This document shows, in pieces, positions 15,710 to 24,686 of a DNA stretch of 64,000 bases (its first letter is position 1; each line of letters opens with the position of its first letter). Under the pieces are notes generated by a model that ran no database searches, was not told where the DNA came from, and saw only the letters and a program-made list of their open reading frames with translations. This stretch comes from Acidobacteriota bacterium (GTDB lineage Bacteria; Acidobacteriota; Vicinamibacteria; Vicinamibacterales; Fen-181), in contig PMZR01000053.1 in NCBI GenBank assembly GCA_003170135.1, forward strand, positions 1 through 64,000, read 5' to 3'. The translations under genes were made by a program, and so were the position numbers.

Positions 15710-16954
15710 TCACTTCGTCCGCAGGCGCTTCGCGACGTTTTCGTTGGCCTCCATCAACCGCAGCACATTCTCGCCGAGAATGTTCCGGACGTCCTGCTCC
15801 TTGTAGCCCTTCGCCAGCAGCGCCGCCGTGATCTTGGGCAGCATCGTGCAGTCTTCCATGCCGGTTGGCATGTCCGCGCCGTCGAAATCCGAGCCCAGGC
15901 CCACGTGTTCCGACCCCACCAGCTTCACCGCGTGGTCGATGTGATCGATGATCTTCTCCCACGACGTGGTGCCGGCCGACCGCGCCTTCAGGTCCACCGC
16001 CCGCAGCGCCGCGACGCGCTGCTGTTCGTTCGCCGGCCCCGGGTATTTCTCCTGGGCCTCGCGGCGCATGCGCTGCAGCGCCGGCTCGAGCGCCTTCTGC
16101 TTCAGGTACAGCTCCTGGTCGAGGAACCCGTCGTTGAAGTTGATCTGAATCGTGCCGCCCTTGGCCGCCAGCGCCTTGATCATCTCGTCGGTCATGTTCC
16201 GCGGGTGACCGCACAGCGCGCGGCACGACGAGTGCGACGCGATCACCGGTGACTCGCTGACCGCCAGCACGTCCCAGAACGTCTTGTCCGAGACGTGCGA
16301 CACGTCAACCATGACGCCCAGGCGGTTCAGTTCGTGGACGACCTGCCTGCCGAACTGGGTGAGGCCGTTGTGGGCGGGCGTGTCGCCAGACGAGTCCGCC
16401 CAATCCGTGTTGACCATGTGCGTGAGCGTCAGGTAGCGAGCGCCCCGGCGGGCGAAGTCCTCGAGCACCGCCAGGTCGTTGTTGATCATGTGACCGCCCT
16501 CGACGCCGATGAGCACCGCGATCTTCCCTGACTTGTGGGCGGCGCGCACCTCGGCGGCCGTCATGCATAGCGCCAGATCCGCCGGGTGCGTCTCGACGAG
16601 GGTGTGGAGGGCGTCGAACTGCTGCCGGGCCGCGCCGACCGCGGGCAGCCCCGTCACCGTCCCCGCCATGTAGACGGAGAAGAACGCGGCGTCCAGGCCC
16701 CCTTCGCGCATGCGGGGCAGGTCCACCGACGTGCCATCGGGATGGTCGCGCGAAGGCGCCGTGCCCCGGCGATCGAATCTCCAGCCGGGCGCGTGAGGTT
16801 CGCTCATCGTGTCGTCGTGCGTATCGAAGACGATGGCATCGCGATGCAGGCGCAGCGCCCGCGCGTCGGGCGATTGCGGGGCGCTCGCGCCGACAGCGAA
16901 CACGAGGCCGCCGAGCGCGAAGACGACGATCCAGGCCGCGAGTGAGCGTTTCAT
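15710..16954 (-). CDS. Membrane dipeptidase (peptidase family M19), exported
   Basis: A 414-residue zinc dipeptidase of the renal-dipeptidase family with a Sec signal (about 1-24). The binuclear zinc ligands are in place: His46 and Asp48 in FDTHDDTM, bridging Glu152 in GVEGGH, His220 in VDVSHVSD and His241 in ASHSS. LGSDFDG is near the C-terminus. These enzymes cleave dipeptides including Cys-Gly, and some cleave beta-lactams. A good GGAG precedes the ATG. Its 3' end is 18 bp from the amidase stop (convergent). A second, broken member of the family lies at 33157-33683. Confidence 0.88.
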   Translation of the reverse strand: MKRSLAAWIVVFALGGLVFAVGASAPQSPDARALRLHRDAIVFDTHDDTMSEPHAPGWRFDRRGTAPSRDHPDGTSVDLPRMREGGLDAAFFSVYMAGTVTGLPAVGAARQQFDALHTLVETHPADLALCMTAAEVRAAHKSGKIAVLIGVEGGHMINNDLAVLEDFARRGARYLTLTHMVNTDWADSSGDTPAHNGLTQFGRQVVHELNRLGVMVDVSHVSDKTFWDVLAVSESPVIASHSSCRALCGHPRNMTDEMIKALAAKGGTIQINFNDGFLDQELYLKQKALEPALQRMRREAQEKYPGPANEQQRVAALRAVDLKARSAGTTSWEKIIDHIDHAVKLVGSEHVGLGSDFDGADMPTGMEDCTMLPKITAALLAKGYKEQDVRNILGENVLRLMEANENVAKRLRTK

Positions 16955-17052
16955 GATGAGCTCCAGTTCGGAGTGGCGCGCGTAGAGCCGCGATTCTACC
17001 GGTCGCGTGCGAGCCGAGGCAAGCGACCGGACATGGCCACGGCCCGCGAGAC

Positions 17053-17470
17053 ATGCCCGTGTCCAGAAGGATTCCCATCGTCCTCCCGCTTTCTGCCGGC
17101 GAGCCTGTTCGTGGTGCCGCTGTCCAGCGGGCCGGGACGGCGACGATCGCAGGCCGCGTGGTGGACTACGATACGAGTCGCCCGCTGAAACGCGTCCACG
17201 TGACCGTGAGCGGGGCGGGACTTGCGCAAGGCGCCTCGGCGTTGACCGACGCTGACGGCCGCTACACGATCCCCGACCTTCCATCTGGCCGCTATCGCGT
17301 GAACGCCTCGAAGGCCGGCTTCGTGACCGTCTCCTATCGACGATGCCGACCAGGGCCAGTGGTACGACCCGGTGTTCCTCGAGCAGCTGCGTCCGAGCGC
17401 GGTGCACGTGGCGCTGGCGGAGGGCGAAACCAGGTCGCAGGATCTGAAACTCGTCCCGCTGGACCGGTAG
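17053..17470 (+). pseudogene. Decayed carboxypeptidase-regulatory-like domain gene with internal deletion
   Basis: The first part (17053-about 17337) encodes a carboxypeptidase-regulatory-like beta-sandwich: TATIAGRVVDYDTSRPLK, TDADGRYTIPDLPSGRYR and ASKAGFVTVSY. The open frame then runs into Arg/Pro/Gly-rich sequence. In another frame from about 17339 to the TAG at 17468 the reading is DDADQGQWYDPVFLEQL then ALAEGETRSQDLKLVPLDR. This is the usual C-terminal end of large proteins that begin with this domain. The middle of the gene appears to be missing, and the join shifted the frame. The intact relatives are typically several hundred residues long. Confidence 0.6.
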
Positions 17471-17536
17471 CGCGGGCGCGCGCAAAATAGGGTCTGGCAC
17501 ATTTCTTCAACCAGTCTCGAGATTGCGAGGCCACCG

Positions 17537-18016
17537 ATGACGCGCTTCCTGCTGCTCCTGGCGCTCGTGCCGCTTGCCTGGCCGCCTCATGCCGGCGCGC
17601 AAGTGGCGGGCGCGCGCACGATTGAGATCCAGGTGGGAGACAACATGCGCTTCACGCCTGCGCGCATCGACGCGCGTCCGGGCGAGCAGCTGCACGTCGT
17701 CCTGAAGGACACCGGGACGATGCCGAAGGTCGCGATGGCACACAACTTCGTGCTGCTGAAGAAGGGCGCCGATCCGAAGGCGTTCGCCGAGAAGTCCGCG
17801 GCGGCGCGCGACACCGACTACGTCGCGCCCGCCGTCAAGGCCCAGGTGCTGGCCGCCACGAAGCTGGTGGGTCCCGGCGAAACCGCGGACGTGACGTTCG
17901 CGGCGCCCGCGCAAGGCGGCGACTACACGTTCATCTGTTCGTTCCCGGGCCACTTCGTGGTCGGCATGCGGGGCAGCCTCGTGGTGTCGGCCCGCGACCT
18001 CGCGCGCGAACCGTAG
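17537..18016 (+). CDS. Azurin-like blue copper protein
   Basis: A 159-residue periplasmic cupredoxin with a signal peptide (1-21). The type-1 copper ligands are His69 (AHNFVLL), Cys134, His139 (CSFPGH) and Met144 (GMRG), and the length and loop order fit azurin more than plastocyanin. Azurins carry single electrons between periplasmic redox proteins. The gene lies 95 bp upstream of nrfH on the same strand, which suggests, but does not prove, a link to nitrite or other respiratory electron flow. The preceding bases contain AAATAGGGTCTGGCACATTT (17485-17504), an imperfect palindrome of unknown role. Confidence 0.85.
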   Translation: MTRFLLLLALVPLAWPPHAGAQVAGARTIEIQVGDNMRFTPARIDARPGEQLHVVLKDTGTMPKVAMAHNFVLLKKGADPKAFAEKSAAARDTDYVAPAVKAQVLAATKLVGPGETADVTFAAPAQGGDYTFICSFPGHFVVGMRGSLVVSARDLAREP

Positions 18017-18111
18017 GACGCAATTTCCGGCGATCGTCCATCCGCACTTGATACGGTCCTCGCCATCGCGATACCGTTGAGCTGCTCTGCTTCGAGAGCG
18101 GGCAGGTCTTC

Positions 18112-18579
18112 ATGCCGATGTTGTGGGCCAATCGCTGGCTGATCGTCGCGATCCTGACGGGCGTTCTCGGCGGCGTCGGGACCTTCACGTTCCGCTATGC
18201 CGAGGGGCTCTCGTATTTCAGCACCGACCCGGCCGCCTGCGCCAACTGCCACATCATGAACGACCAGTACGCCTCGTGGCAGAAGGGGCCGCACCACGTC
18301 GCGGCCCGCTGCGTGGACTGTCACCTGCCGCACGCGCTCGTCCCGAAACTGCTGGCGAAGGCCTCTAACGGCTACCACCACTCGAAGGGATTCACGCTCC
18401 AGGATTTCCACGAGCCCATCCGGATCACGCCTCGCAACGCCGCCATCCTCGAGGACAACTGCCTGCGGTGTCACGGTGAGTTCGTGCACGAGATCGTCGC
18501 CGGCAGCACCACCGATGCCGATGCCGTGCACTGCGTGCACTGCCACCGGGGCGTGGGCCACGGCGTGACGGGCACGTAG
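18112..18579 (+). CDS. nrfH: NrfH, tetraheme quinol-oxidising subunit of nitrite reductase
   Basis: A 155-residue NapC/NirT-family cytochrome with one N-terminal membrane anchor (about 8-28) and four c-heme motifs: C43ANCH47, C67VDCH71, C117LRCH121 and C141VHCH145. Met49 follows the first motif closely, matching the Met ligand of heme 1 in NrfH. The protein takes electrons from menaquinol and passes them to NrfA. A second ATG two codons downstream is an alternative start. nrfA follows 36 bp downstream, so the pair is one transcript. Confidence 0.92.
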   Translation: MPMLWANRWLIVAILTGVLGGVGTFTFRYAEGLSYFSTDPAACANCHIMNDQYASWQKGPHHVAARCVDCHLPHALVPKLLAKASNGYHHSKGFTLQDFHEPIRITPRNAAILEDNCLRCHGEFVHEIVAGSTTDADAVHCVHCHRGVGHGVTGT

Positions 18580-18615
18580 GATCGCGAGGGCAGAACGAAC
18601 GCAACAGGGGGAGCC

Positions 18616-20109
18616 ATGAGCCGCAGGGTGTCGGTGTGGGTGTTCGGTGCCGTGCTCATCGTCGTGGCCGCCGGCGCCGCGGCGCTGTCCGGGCTGCTCG
18701 TCAACATCGCCGAGCGCAAGCAGGAGGCGAAGGACCCCTACCTGAAGCTCGTCAACGTCGCCGAGGACACGACGGACCCGCAGCCGTGGGGCATGAACTG
18801 GCCGCGCGAGTACGAGCAGTACCAGCGCACGGTCGATCCCAGCCGCACCAGTTTCGGCGGCGGCGACGTGCCGGTGCCACACGAGAAGGCCGACACGTTC
18901 CCGTGGCTCACGCGGATGTTTGCCGGTTATGCCTTCTCGCTCGACTATCGCGACCGGCGCGGCCACGCCTACATGCTGGTGGACCAGGAGAAGACGCGGC
19001 GCGTCACCGAGCGGCCGCAGCCGGGCTCGTGCCTGCACTGTCACGCGTCGATCATTCCCACGTACCGGCGCCTGGGCTCCGGCGAGTCCGATTGGGACAA
19101 GGTCCGCAGCGGCTTCGTGGCCCTCGGCGCGATGACTTACCAGCAGGCCCACGCCGAAGTGGTCAAGACGGGCTCGCTCAACCCGGTGCCGAAGGGCACG
19201 ACCCAGGCCCTGGAGCGCGTCGATGGCGCGCACCCGGTCAGCTGCGTCGATTGCCACGATCCGAAGACGATGCACCTGCGCGTGACGCGCCCCGGGTTCA
19301 TCCTCGGCATCCAGGCCCTGGCCGCCTCCACCGAGCCGACGCCGCAGCTGCCGAGCATCGAGCGCTGGCGGCAGGGCAATCGGGCGAAGCCCTACGACCC
19401 GAACGTCGATGGGACGCGTCAGGAAATGCGCTCCTACGTCTGCGGCCAGTGTCACGTCGAGTACTACTGCGGGCCGAAGACCACGCTGTTCTTCCCGTGG
19501 AACAACGGCCTGAAGGTGGAGGCCATCGAAGCCTACTACGACGGCTACAAGTTTCCCGATGGCCACCGGTTCTACGACTGGCAGCACGCCGACACCGGCG
19601 CCGAGGTGCTCAAGGCGCAGCATCCCGAGTTCGAGACGTGGAGCCAGGGGCCGCATGCGCGCAGCGGCGTCGCGTGCGCCGACTGCCACATGCCGTACGT
19701 GCGCGACGGCGCGATGAAGGTCTCGGACCACTGGGTGCGCAGCCCGCTGCCGACGGTCAGCCGTGCGTGCCAGGTGTGCCACCCGTTCGACGAGGCGGAG
19801 CTGAAGGCGCGCGTGGCGACGATCCAGAACCGGCACCTGGCGCTGTTGCAGCGCGCGGGCAGCGCGATGGTGGCGATGCTGGACGTGATGAAGCAGGCGC
19901 GTGCGGATGGCGCCACGCCGGAGCAACTACGCGGCGCGCTGGACCTGCAGCGCAAGGCGCAGTGGCGGCTCGACTTCGTCGCGGCGGAGAACTCGATGGG
20001 CTTCCACGCGCCGCAGGAGGCGGCGCGTATCCTGGGCGAAGCCATAGACGAGGCGCGGCAGGCGCAGATCCTGGCGGCGCAGTGGCGGAGCGCGCGCCGC
20101 ATCCCGTGA
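18616..20109 (+). CDS. nrfA: NrfA, ammonia-forming nitrite reductase with an all-CXXCH heme set
   Basis: A 497-residue pentaheme cytochrome that reduces nitrite to ammonium with six electrons in the periplasm. An N-terminal hydrophobic signal or anchor spans about 8-28. Heme motifs are C139LHCH143, C210VDCH214, C276GQCH280 (followed by VEYY, typical of NrfA), C354ADCH358 and C385QVCH389. LKAQHPEFE carries the active-site His336. The first motif, the catalytic heme, is CXXCH, not the CXXCK of the Escherichia coli enzyme. That variant is known from Campylobacter and others. GGGGGAGCC lies before the ATG. Electrons come from NrfH. Confidence 0.93.
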   Translation: MSRRVSVWVFGAVLIVVAAGAAALSGLLVNIAERKQEAKDPYLKLVNVAEDTTDPQPWGMNWPREYEQYQRTVDPSRTSFGGGDVPVPHEKADTFPWLTRMFAGYAFSLDYRDRRGHAYMLVDQEKTRRVTERPQPGSCLHCHASIIPTYRRLGSGESDWDKVRSGFVALGAMTYQQAHAEVVKTGSLNPVPKGTTQALERVDGAHPVSCVDCHDPKTMHLRVTRPGFILGIQALAASTEPTPQLPSIERWRQGNRAKPYDPNVDGTRQEMRSYVCGQCHVEYYCGPKTTLFFPWNNGLKVEAIEAYYDGYKFPDGHRFYDWQHADTGAEVLKAQHPEFETWSQGPHARSGVACADCHMPYVRDGAMKVSDHWVRSPLPTVSRACQVCHPFDEAELKARVATIQNRHLALLQRAGSAMVAMLDVMKQARADGATPEQLRGALDLQRKAQWRLDFVAAENSMGFHAPQEAARILGEAIDEARQAQILAAQWRSARRIP

Positions 20110-20166
20110 ACAATCGCGCGCCTTCCTTGCCACCGCGCACGCCGGTCCGGAGCGTGGACGCAGCCC

Positions 20167-20192
20167 CCCCGGGGGGGCCGGGCCCCCCGGGG
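20167..20192. terminator. GC-only hairpin between nrfA and the DinB gene
   Basis: A 10-bp perfect stem (CCCCGGGGGG with CCCCCCGGGG) around a 6-nt loop, centred between two convergent stop codons (20109 and 20218). There is no T-run on either side, so it would act as a GC-rich stop rather than a classical rho-independent terminator. The long C and G runs also make this a spot where assembly errors could occur. Confidence 0.45.
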
Positions 20193-20217
20193 CCTGTCTG
20201 GCCCGGCCGGAACGTCG

Positions 20218-20754
20218 CTACCGCCGGGCCTGGGCCATGTGCGCCTCGCGCTCCCGCGTGAGGTGCGGCACCAGTCCGAGGATCCGCTCGTACACCATCA
20301 ACTGCGCACGGTGGTGCATCTCGTGCTCCTTCACCTGGAGGAACATCTCGAAGCGGCTCTTGCTGCGCGGCTCGATTGGCTCGGGAAACGTGATCGATTC
20401 CGACAGCACGTCCTCGGTCACCCCGTCGAGGAACGTGCCCCACGCCTCGCCGTCCCGGCGCAGCGCCGCCAGGATCTCCTCCCGGGCCACGAGCTTCCGT
20501 TCGGCCTCGCTGCGCTCCCGCATGCGCGATTGAAAATCGAGCCCGATGAACGTCTGGATGTGTTCAACGATGAGATTCTCGTAGTTGGCGCGGCTGCTGA
20601 CCGCGATGTGCGACAGAATCTCGGCGACGCTGCGGCTGGCCGGTGACGGGCGGAAACTGTAGTGCTGTTCGGGAATCTCTTCGGCAATCACCAGCGTGTT
20701 CTTGCGGACCACGCGAAAGCTGCGCGCCAGTTCCTTGCCCCCGTAATACTTCAT
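20218..20754 (-). CDS. DinB-family metal-binding protein
   Basis: A 178-residue four-helix protein of the DinB/YfiT group. The three metal-binding histidines are His49 (LSHIAV) and His144/His148 (HEMHH). Members act as thiol transferases or as damage- or stress-induced proteins; substrate unknown. AAGGAG lies seven bases before the ATG. Divergent to a MerR-type regulator with 92 bp between the starts, an arrangement that usually means the regulator controls the neighbour. Confidence 0.82.
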   Translation of the reverse strand: MKYYGGKELARSFRVVRKNTLVIAEEIPEQHYSFRPSPASRSVAEILSHIAVSSRANYENLIVEHIQTFIGLDFQSRMRERSEAERKLVAREEILAALRRDGEAWGTFLDGVTEDVLSESITFPEPIEPRSKSRFEMFLQVKEHEMHHRAQLMVYERILGLVPHLTREREAHMAQARR

Positions 20755-20803
20755 GGACGCTCTCCTTGGATATGGGTGGAAGGGCCTATTGTACGCTTCC
20801 TCT

Positions 20804-20822
20804 TGACCCTCACGTTAGGTCA
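20804..20822. promoter_or_regulatory. Candidate MerR operator between the DinB and MerR genes
   Basis: TGACC-N9-GGTCA, a 5-bp perfect inverted repeat, lies in the 92-bp divergent gap. Placement and size fit MerR-family operators. An ATTGTA at 20788-20793, which reads TACAAT on the minus strand, could be the DinB -10 box, but the spacing to the repeat was not matched to a clear -35. Confidence 0.4.
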
Positions 20823-20846
20823 GAATGCACCATCTTCTCGAGGCAC

Positions 20847-21275
20847 ATGGTGAAGCAGTCGCCGGCCCCCGTCTATCGCATCCGCCAGTTCTCCCGGCTC
20901 GCCGGCGTGACCGTCCGCGCGCTGCACCACTACGATCGGCTCGGGCTTCTGAAGCCGGCGGCGAGGTCGGCGGCCGGCTACCGCCTGTACACCGATCGCG
21001 ATATCGCGCGCCTCGAGCAGATCGTCGTCTTGAAGTTCCTCGGGTTGTCGCTCGCAGATTGGCCGGTTGCTGAAGCGACCATCGCCGCTCGCGGACACGC
21101 GCTGCGGCGCCAGCAGCGCGTGCTGGCCGAGAAGCGACGTCACCTCGACGCCGCGATCGGCGCCATCGGCTCGACGCCGCATGTTTGCGACGACTGCTAC
21201 ATGCGAACCCGCACCCGCGGGACGCGACAGCGGAGCGCCCCGCTACGGATTCAGGCGATACAGTCCACGAGCTAG
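20847..21275 (+). CDS. MerR-family transcriptional regulator
   Basis: A 142-residue regulator. The winged helix-turn-helix is clear: VYRIRQFSRLAGVTVRALHHY then DRLGLLKP and SAAGYRLYTDRDIARL (about 9-62). A dimerisation helix follows (about 85-115). The short C-terminus has an HVCDDCYM pair of cysteines and then an Arg-rich stretch. There is no recognised effector domain, so the sensed signal is unknown; the Cys pair could bind metal or react with thiols or electrophiles. The start was chosen for the GAGG eight bases upstream. The C-terminal tail is low-complexity, and a truncation of a longer TipA-like protein cannot be ruled out. Confidence 0.78.
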   Translation: MVKQSPAPVYRIRQFSRLAGVTVRALHHYDRLGLLKPAARSAAGYRLYTDRDIARLEQIVVLKFLGLSLADWPVAEATIAARGHALRRQQRVLAEKRRHLDAAIGAIGSTPHVCDDCYMRTRTRGTRQRSAPLRIQAIQSTS

Positions 21276-21466
21276 CTCGCGTCCCTCAGCCGCACCAGCA
21301 GATCCACGATCGCGCTCCACTGGGTCATCAAGTCTGCCGGCACGTGTCGCTGGGCGAGAGCGCGCTGCGTCCTTTGCGCGTCCTGCAACAATCCGTCGAT
21401 AATCTGTGGGAATCCGAGAAAATCTGCGGCTGAATATCGTCCGGCGGAAGCGGCGACTGCTCGCCG

Positions 21467-22636
21467 CTAGCGTTTGCCAGCGGCGGCAAGCCCGCACTGA
21501 TTGCGGCCGACCTCGAGTTCCTCGGCCGCGTCTTCGTCGACGTCGAGCAGGCCGACGTTGACCGCCTTGATCCTGCGGTAGGCGTCAGGGCAGGCGGTCG
21601 TTTGCGACGCCACCCACTGCGCGAATGCCGCGGGGTCGGTGAAGGTCAGCGCGTGGTTCGCGTCGAGCAACGCACCATACGAAGCCGCGACCCGTCCGTC
21701 AGGGCGCCGTTCGCGCGCCGACGCGTAATGCGCCGGGTAGATGGTCAGGCTGGAGCGCCACGTCCGTTTCACCAGTTCGAGGCTCTCCCAGAGATCGGCC
21801 GTCCACTCCGTCGTCTTTCCCGCCAGGTCCGGTCTGCCTACCGAATCGACGAAGATGAAGTCGCCGGTGAGCGCCGCGACGTCATCGAGCACGTACGACA
21901 CGCTGCCCTCGGTGTGCCCCGGCGTGTGCAGCACGCGCAGCGCACAGCGTCCGAATCGCACGGTATCGCCGTCTTCGATCGCGCGGAAATCGACGCGACC
22001 GACGGTGCCGTCGTACGGGTAGAGTGCGTCCCGGGGGTGCAGGTAATAGGGCACCTGCAGCGTCCTGGCCAGGATCGGTCCGCCGCTGATGTAATCGGCG
22101 TGCACGTGGGTGTCGGCAACCCCGACGATGCGCGCGCGCGCCTGGGCGGCGGCGCGCAGGTACGCGGTCCCGTCCCGCGGCGGGTCCACGAAAACGGCCT
22201 CGCCGTCGCTCGCGAGCAGGTAGCCGAGCGCCCCCTTGCCGAGGCGATCGAACTGGATGAACCGATCCAATGACGGCGGTGTCGCGACGTCGCGTCCGAG
22301 AACCACCATCATCCACGCCGCCATGCCCCCACGCAGCGAGTTCGCACGACACCCGAGCCGGTTCAGGTGCACCGCGGCGATGCGGCTGTCGTGACCGCGG
22401 CTGCAGACGACGGTGGCTGGAATCGCGGGGTCGATGCCGGTGCGGGCGAGCGTCGGGCAGGCGATCAGATCGGAACAGGCGATGTTTCGGAAGCGAGGCG
22501 GCGGGACCAGGTCGATGCGGCCTGCCGCAACGACACCGGGCGGGCGGACGTCAATCACCTGGAGCGCTTCGCCGGCGTCGAGCTGCACGGCGAGCTCGAG
22601 CGCGGAGATCTCGGGAACGTTCGAGGCGATATCCAC
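21467..22636 (-). CDS. Rhodanese / persulfide-dioxygenase-like metallo-beta-lactamase-fold protein
   Basis: A 389-residue protein with an N-terminal rhodanese domain (about 8-118, active Cys78 in VVCSRGHDS) and a C-terminal metallo-beta-lactamase fold related to ETHE1 and glyoxalase II. Metal-site residues are THVHADY (His177, His179, Asp181), HTPGH (His241) and TGDF (Asp259). The last residue of the usual THxHxDH motif is Tyr182 instead of His. In ETHE1 iron is held by the equivalents of His177, His241 and Asp259, all kept here. The expected role is oxidation of glutathione persulfide to sulfite and handling of sulfane sulfur. The GTG start at 22636 was chosen for the GGAGG seven bases before it. 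Confidence 0.75.
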   Translation of the reverse strand: MDIASNVPEISALELAVQLDAGEALQVIDVRPPGVVAAGRIDLVPPPRFRNIACSDLIACPTLARTGIDPAIPATVVCSRGHDSRIAAVHLNRLGCRANSLRGGMAAWMMVVLGRDVATPPSLDRFIQFDRLGKGALGYLLASDGEAVFVDPPRDGTAYLRAAAQARARIVGVADTHVHADYISGGPILARTLQVPYYLHPRDALYPYDGTVGRVDFRAIEDGDTVRFGRCALRVLHTPGHTEGSVSYVLDDVAALTGDFIFVDSVGRPDLAGKTTEWTADLWESLELVKRTWRSSLTIYPAHYASARERRPDGRVAASYGALLDANHALTFTDPAAFAQWVASQTTACPDAYRRIKAVNVGLLDVDEDAAEELEVGRNQCGLAAAGKR

Positions 22637-22763
22637 CGAACGCCTCCGGTCACCACTCGTGCCCGCCGCGATTTCATCGTGGCGGGCAGCACACCATGTT
22701 CGTGGCACCGCCGGGCTCCGGGCGCGCACGCGCCTCGCTTCAGCCCGGCGGCCCGAGATGACT

Positions 22764-23411
22764 TCAGCGCGTCGTCTGCACTTCGCCCGGTTGCGGAACC
22801 ACCCGGAGGTACGGTTTCTTCGCGTTGAACCCCGGGAACCTCTTCCGGGCGTCTTCGTCCGACAGGCTGCTCGCGATAATGACGTCCTGTCCAGGCTTCC
22901 AGTCCGCCGGCGTCGCGACCGCGTAATTGGCCGTCAGCTGCAGGGAATCGATCACGCGCAGCAACTCATCGAAATTCCGGCCCGTGCTGGCCGGGTAGGT
23001 GAGCGTCAGCTTCACCTTGTTGTCCGGACTGATCACGAACACCGAACGCACCGTGAGCGTGTCGTTCGCGTTCGGGTGGATCATGTCGTACAGGTCGGAG
23101 ACCTTGCGGTTCACATCAGCGATGAGCGGGAAGTTCAGGGCATGCCCGGTCACGTCTTCGATGTCCCGCATCCAGTTCATGTGGCTGTCGAGAGGGTCGA
23201 CGCTGAGCCCGATCACCTTCGTGTTCCGCTTCGCGAAGTCCTTCCTCAGCGCGGCGACCCTGCCGAGTTCCGTGGTGCAGACGGGCGTGAAGTCCTTCGG
23301 GTGCGAAAACAGCACAGCCCAGGCGTCACCTTTCCAGTCATAGAAGTCGATGATTCCTTCGGTGGTCTCGGCGGTGAAATTCGGCGCCGTGTCGCCCAGA
23401 CGGATGGCCAT
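22764..23411 (-). CDS. 1-Cys peroxiredoxin (Prx6 type)
   Basis: A 215-residue thiol peroxidase. The active site is FTPVCTTE with peroxidatic Cys45, and His37 sits nearby as in the Prx6 group. It is the only cysteine in the protein, so there is no resolving Cys and reduction must come from an outside thiol. The C-terminal extension (about 150-215) is the dimer arm of this subfamily. Cytoplasmic; reduces hydrogen and organic peroxides. AAAGGAGA lies before the ATG. It is followed on the same strand, after 127 bp, by the persulfide-dioxygenase-like gene. Confidence 0.9.
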   Translation of the reverse strand: MAIRLGDTAPNFTAETTEGIIDFYDWKGDAWAVLFSHPKDFTPVCTTELGRVAALRKDFAKRNTKVIGLSVDPLDSHMNWMRDIEDVTGHALNFPLIADVNRKVSDLYDMIHPNANDTLTVRSVFVISPDNKVKLTLTYPASTGRNFDELLRVIDSLQLTANYAVATPADWKPGQDVIIASSLSDEDARKRFPGFNAKKPYLRVVPQPGEVQTTR

Positions 23412-23726
23412 GAGCGAATCTCCTTTCGAAGCGAAGCCGTGCGGCTGCGGGGGAACAGCCTCGGCGATGTTGCAATAAGAAAGCTCTGTGTAGCCGAAAC
23501 CGTGCCAGGTGCCGCCATGCGGGCGGCCACGCATTTGCTGCGATTTCGCGAGCGTCGCTGAACGCAGACGCTGCAGCGAGGCGGTAAAGTCATCCACTGG
23601 AGCAGACTTCAGCTTCACGTCGGCAGATTTGCGGCATCACCCGGAATCCCCGATTTCGGGGTGAAAGGGAATAAGAAGGCCGCGGTCCGGGTTGTAAGAT
23701 GAGAAGTCTGGCCACCCCGGCGTACC
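23412..23726. other. 315-bp divergent gap between peroxiredoxin and msrP
   Basis: No gene. It holds the promoters of both neighbours. CCCCGA-TT-TCGGGG (23648-23661) is a perfect 6-bp hairpin or operator-like palindrome. GTTGTAAGAT ends at 23700, and its TAAGAT is a fair -10 box for msrP (start 23727). The minus-strand frame stays open upstream of the peroxiredoxin ATG but reads as non-coding. Confidence 0.45.

Positions 23727-24686
<960 letters not shown>

Noticed and set aside
17485-17504. AAATAGGGTCTGGCACATTT as a regulatory operator for the azurin-like gene
   Set aside because: The palindrome is imperfect and only one copy was seen here, so it is mentioned but not called.
20163-20210. Classical rho-independent terminator after nrfA
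   Set aside because: The stem is perfect but pure GC and lacks a T-run, so it is listed only as a GC hairpin.
21276-21466. Small open frames between the MerR regulator and the persulfide dioxygenase
   Set aside because: Short, without ribosome-binding sites, and Arg-rich or Ser-rich; nothing protein-like seen.
23412-23618. In-frame N-terminal extension of the peroxiredoxin starting at 23618
   Set aside because: The extension has no family similarity, and a good AAAGGAGA lies before the ATG at 23411.
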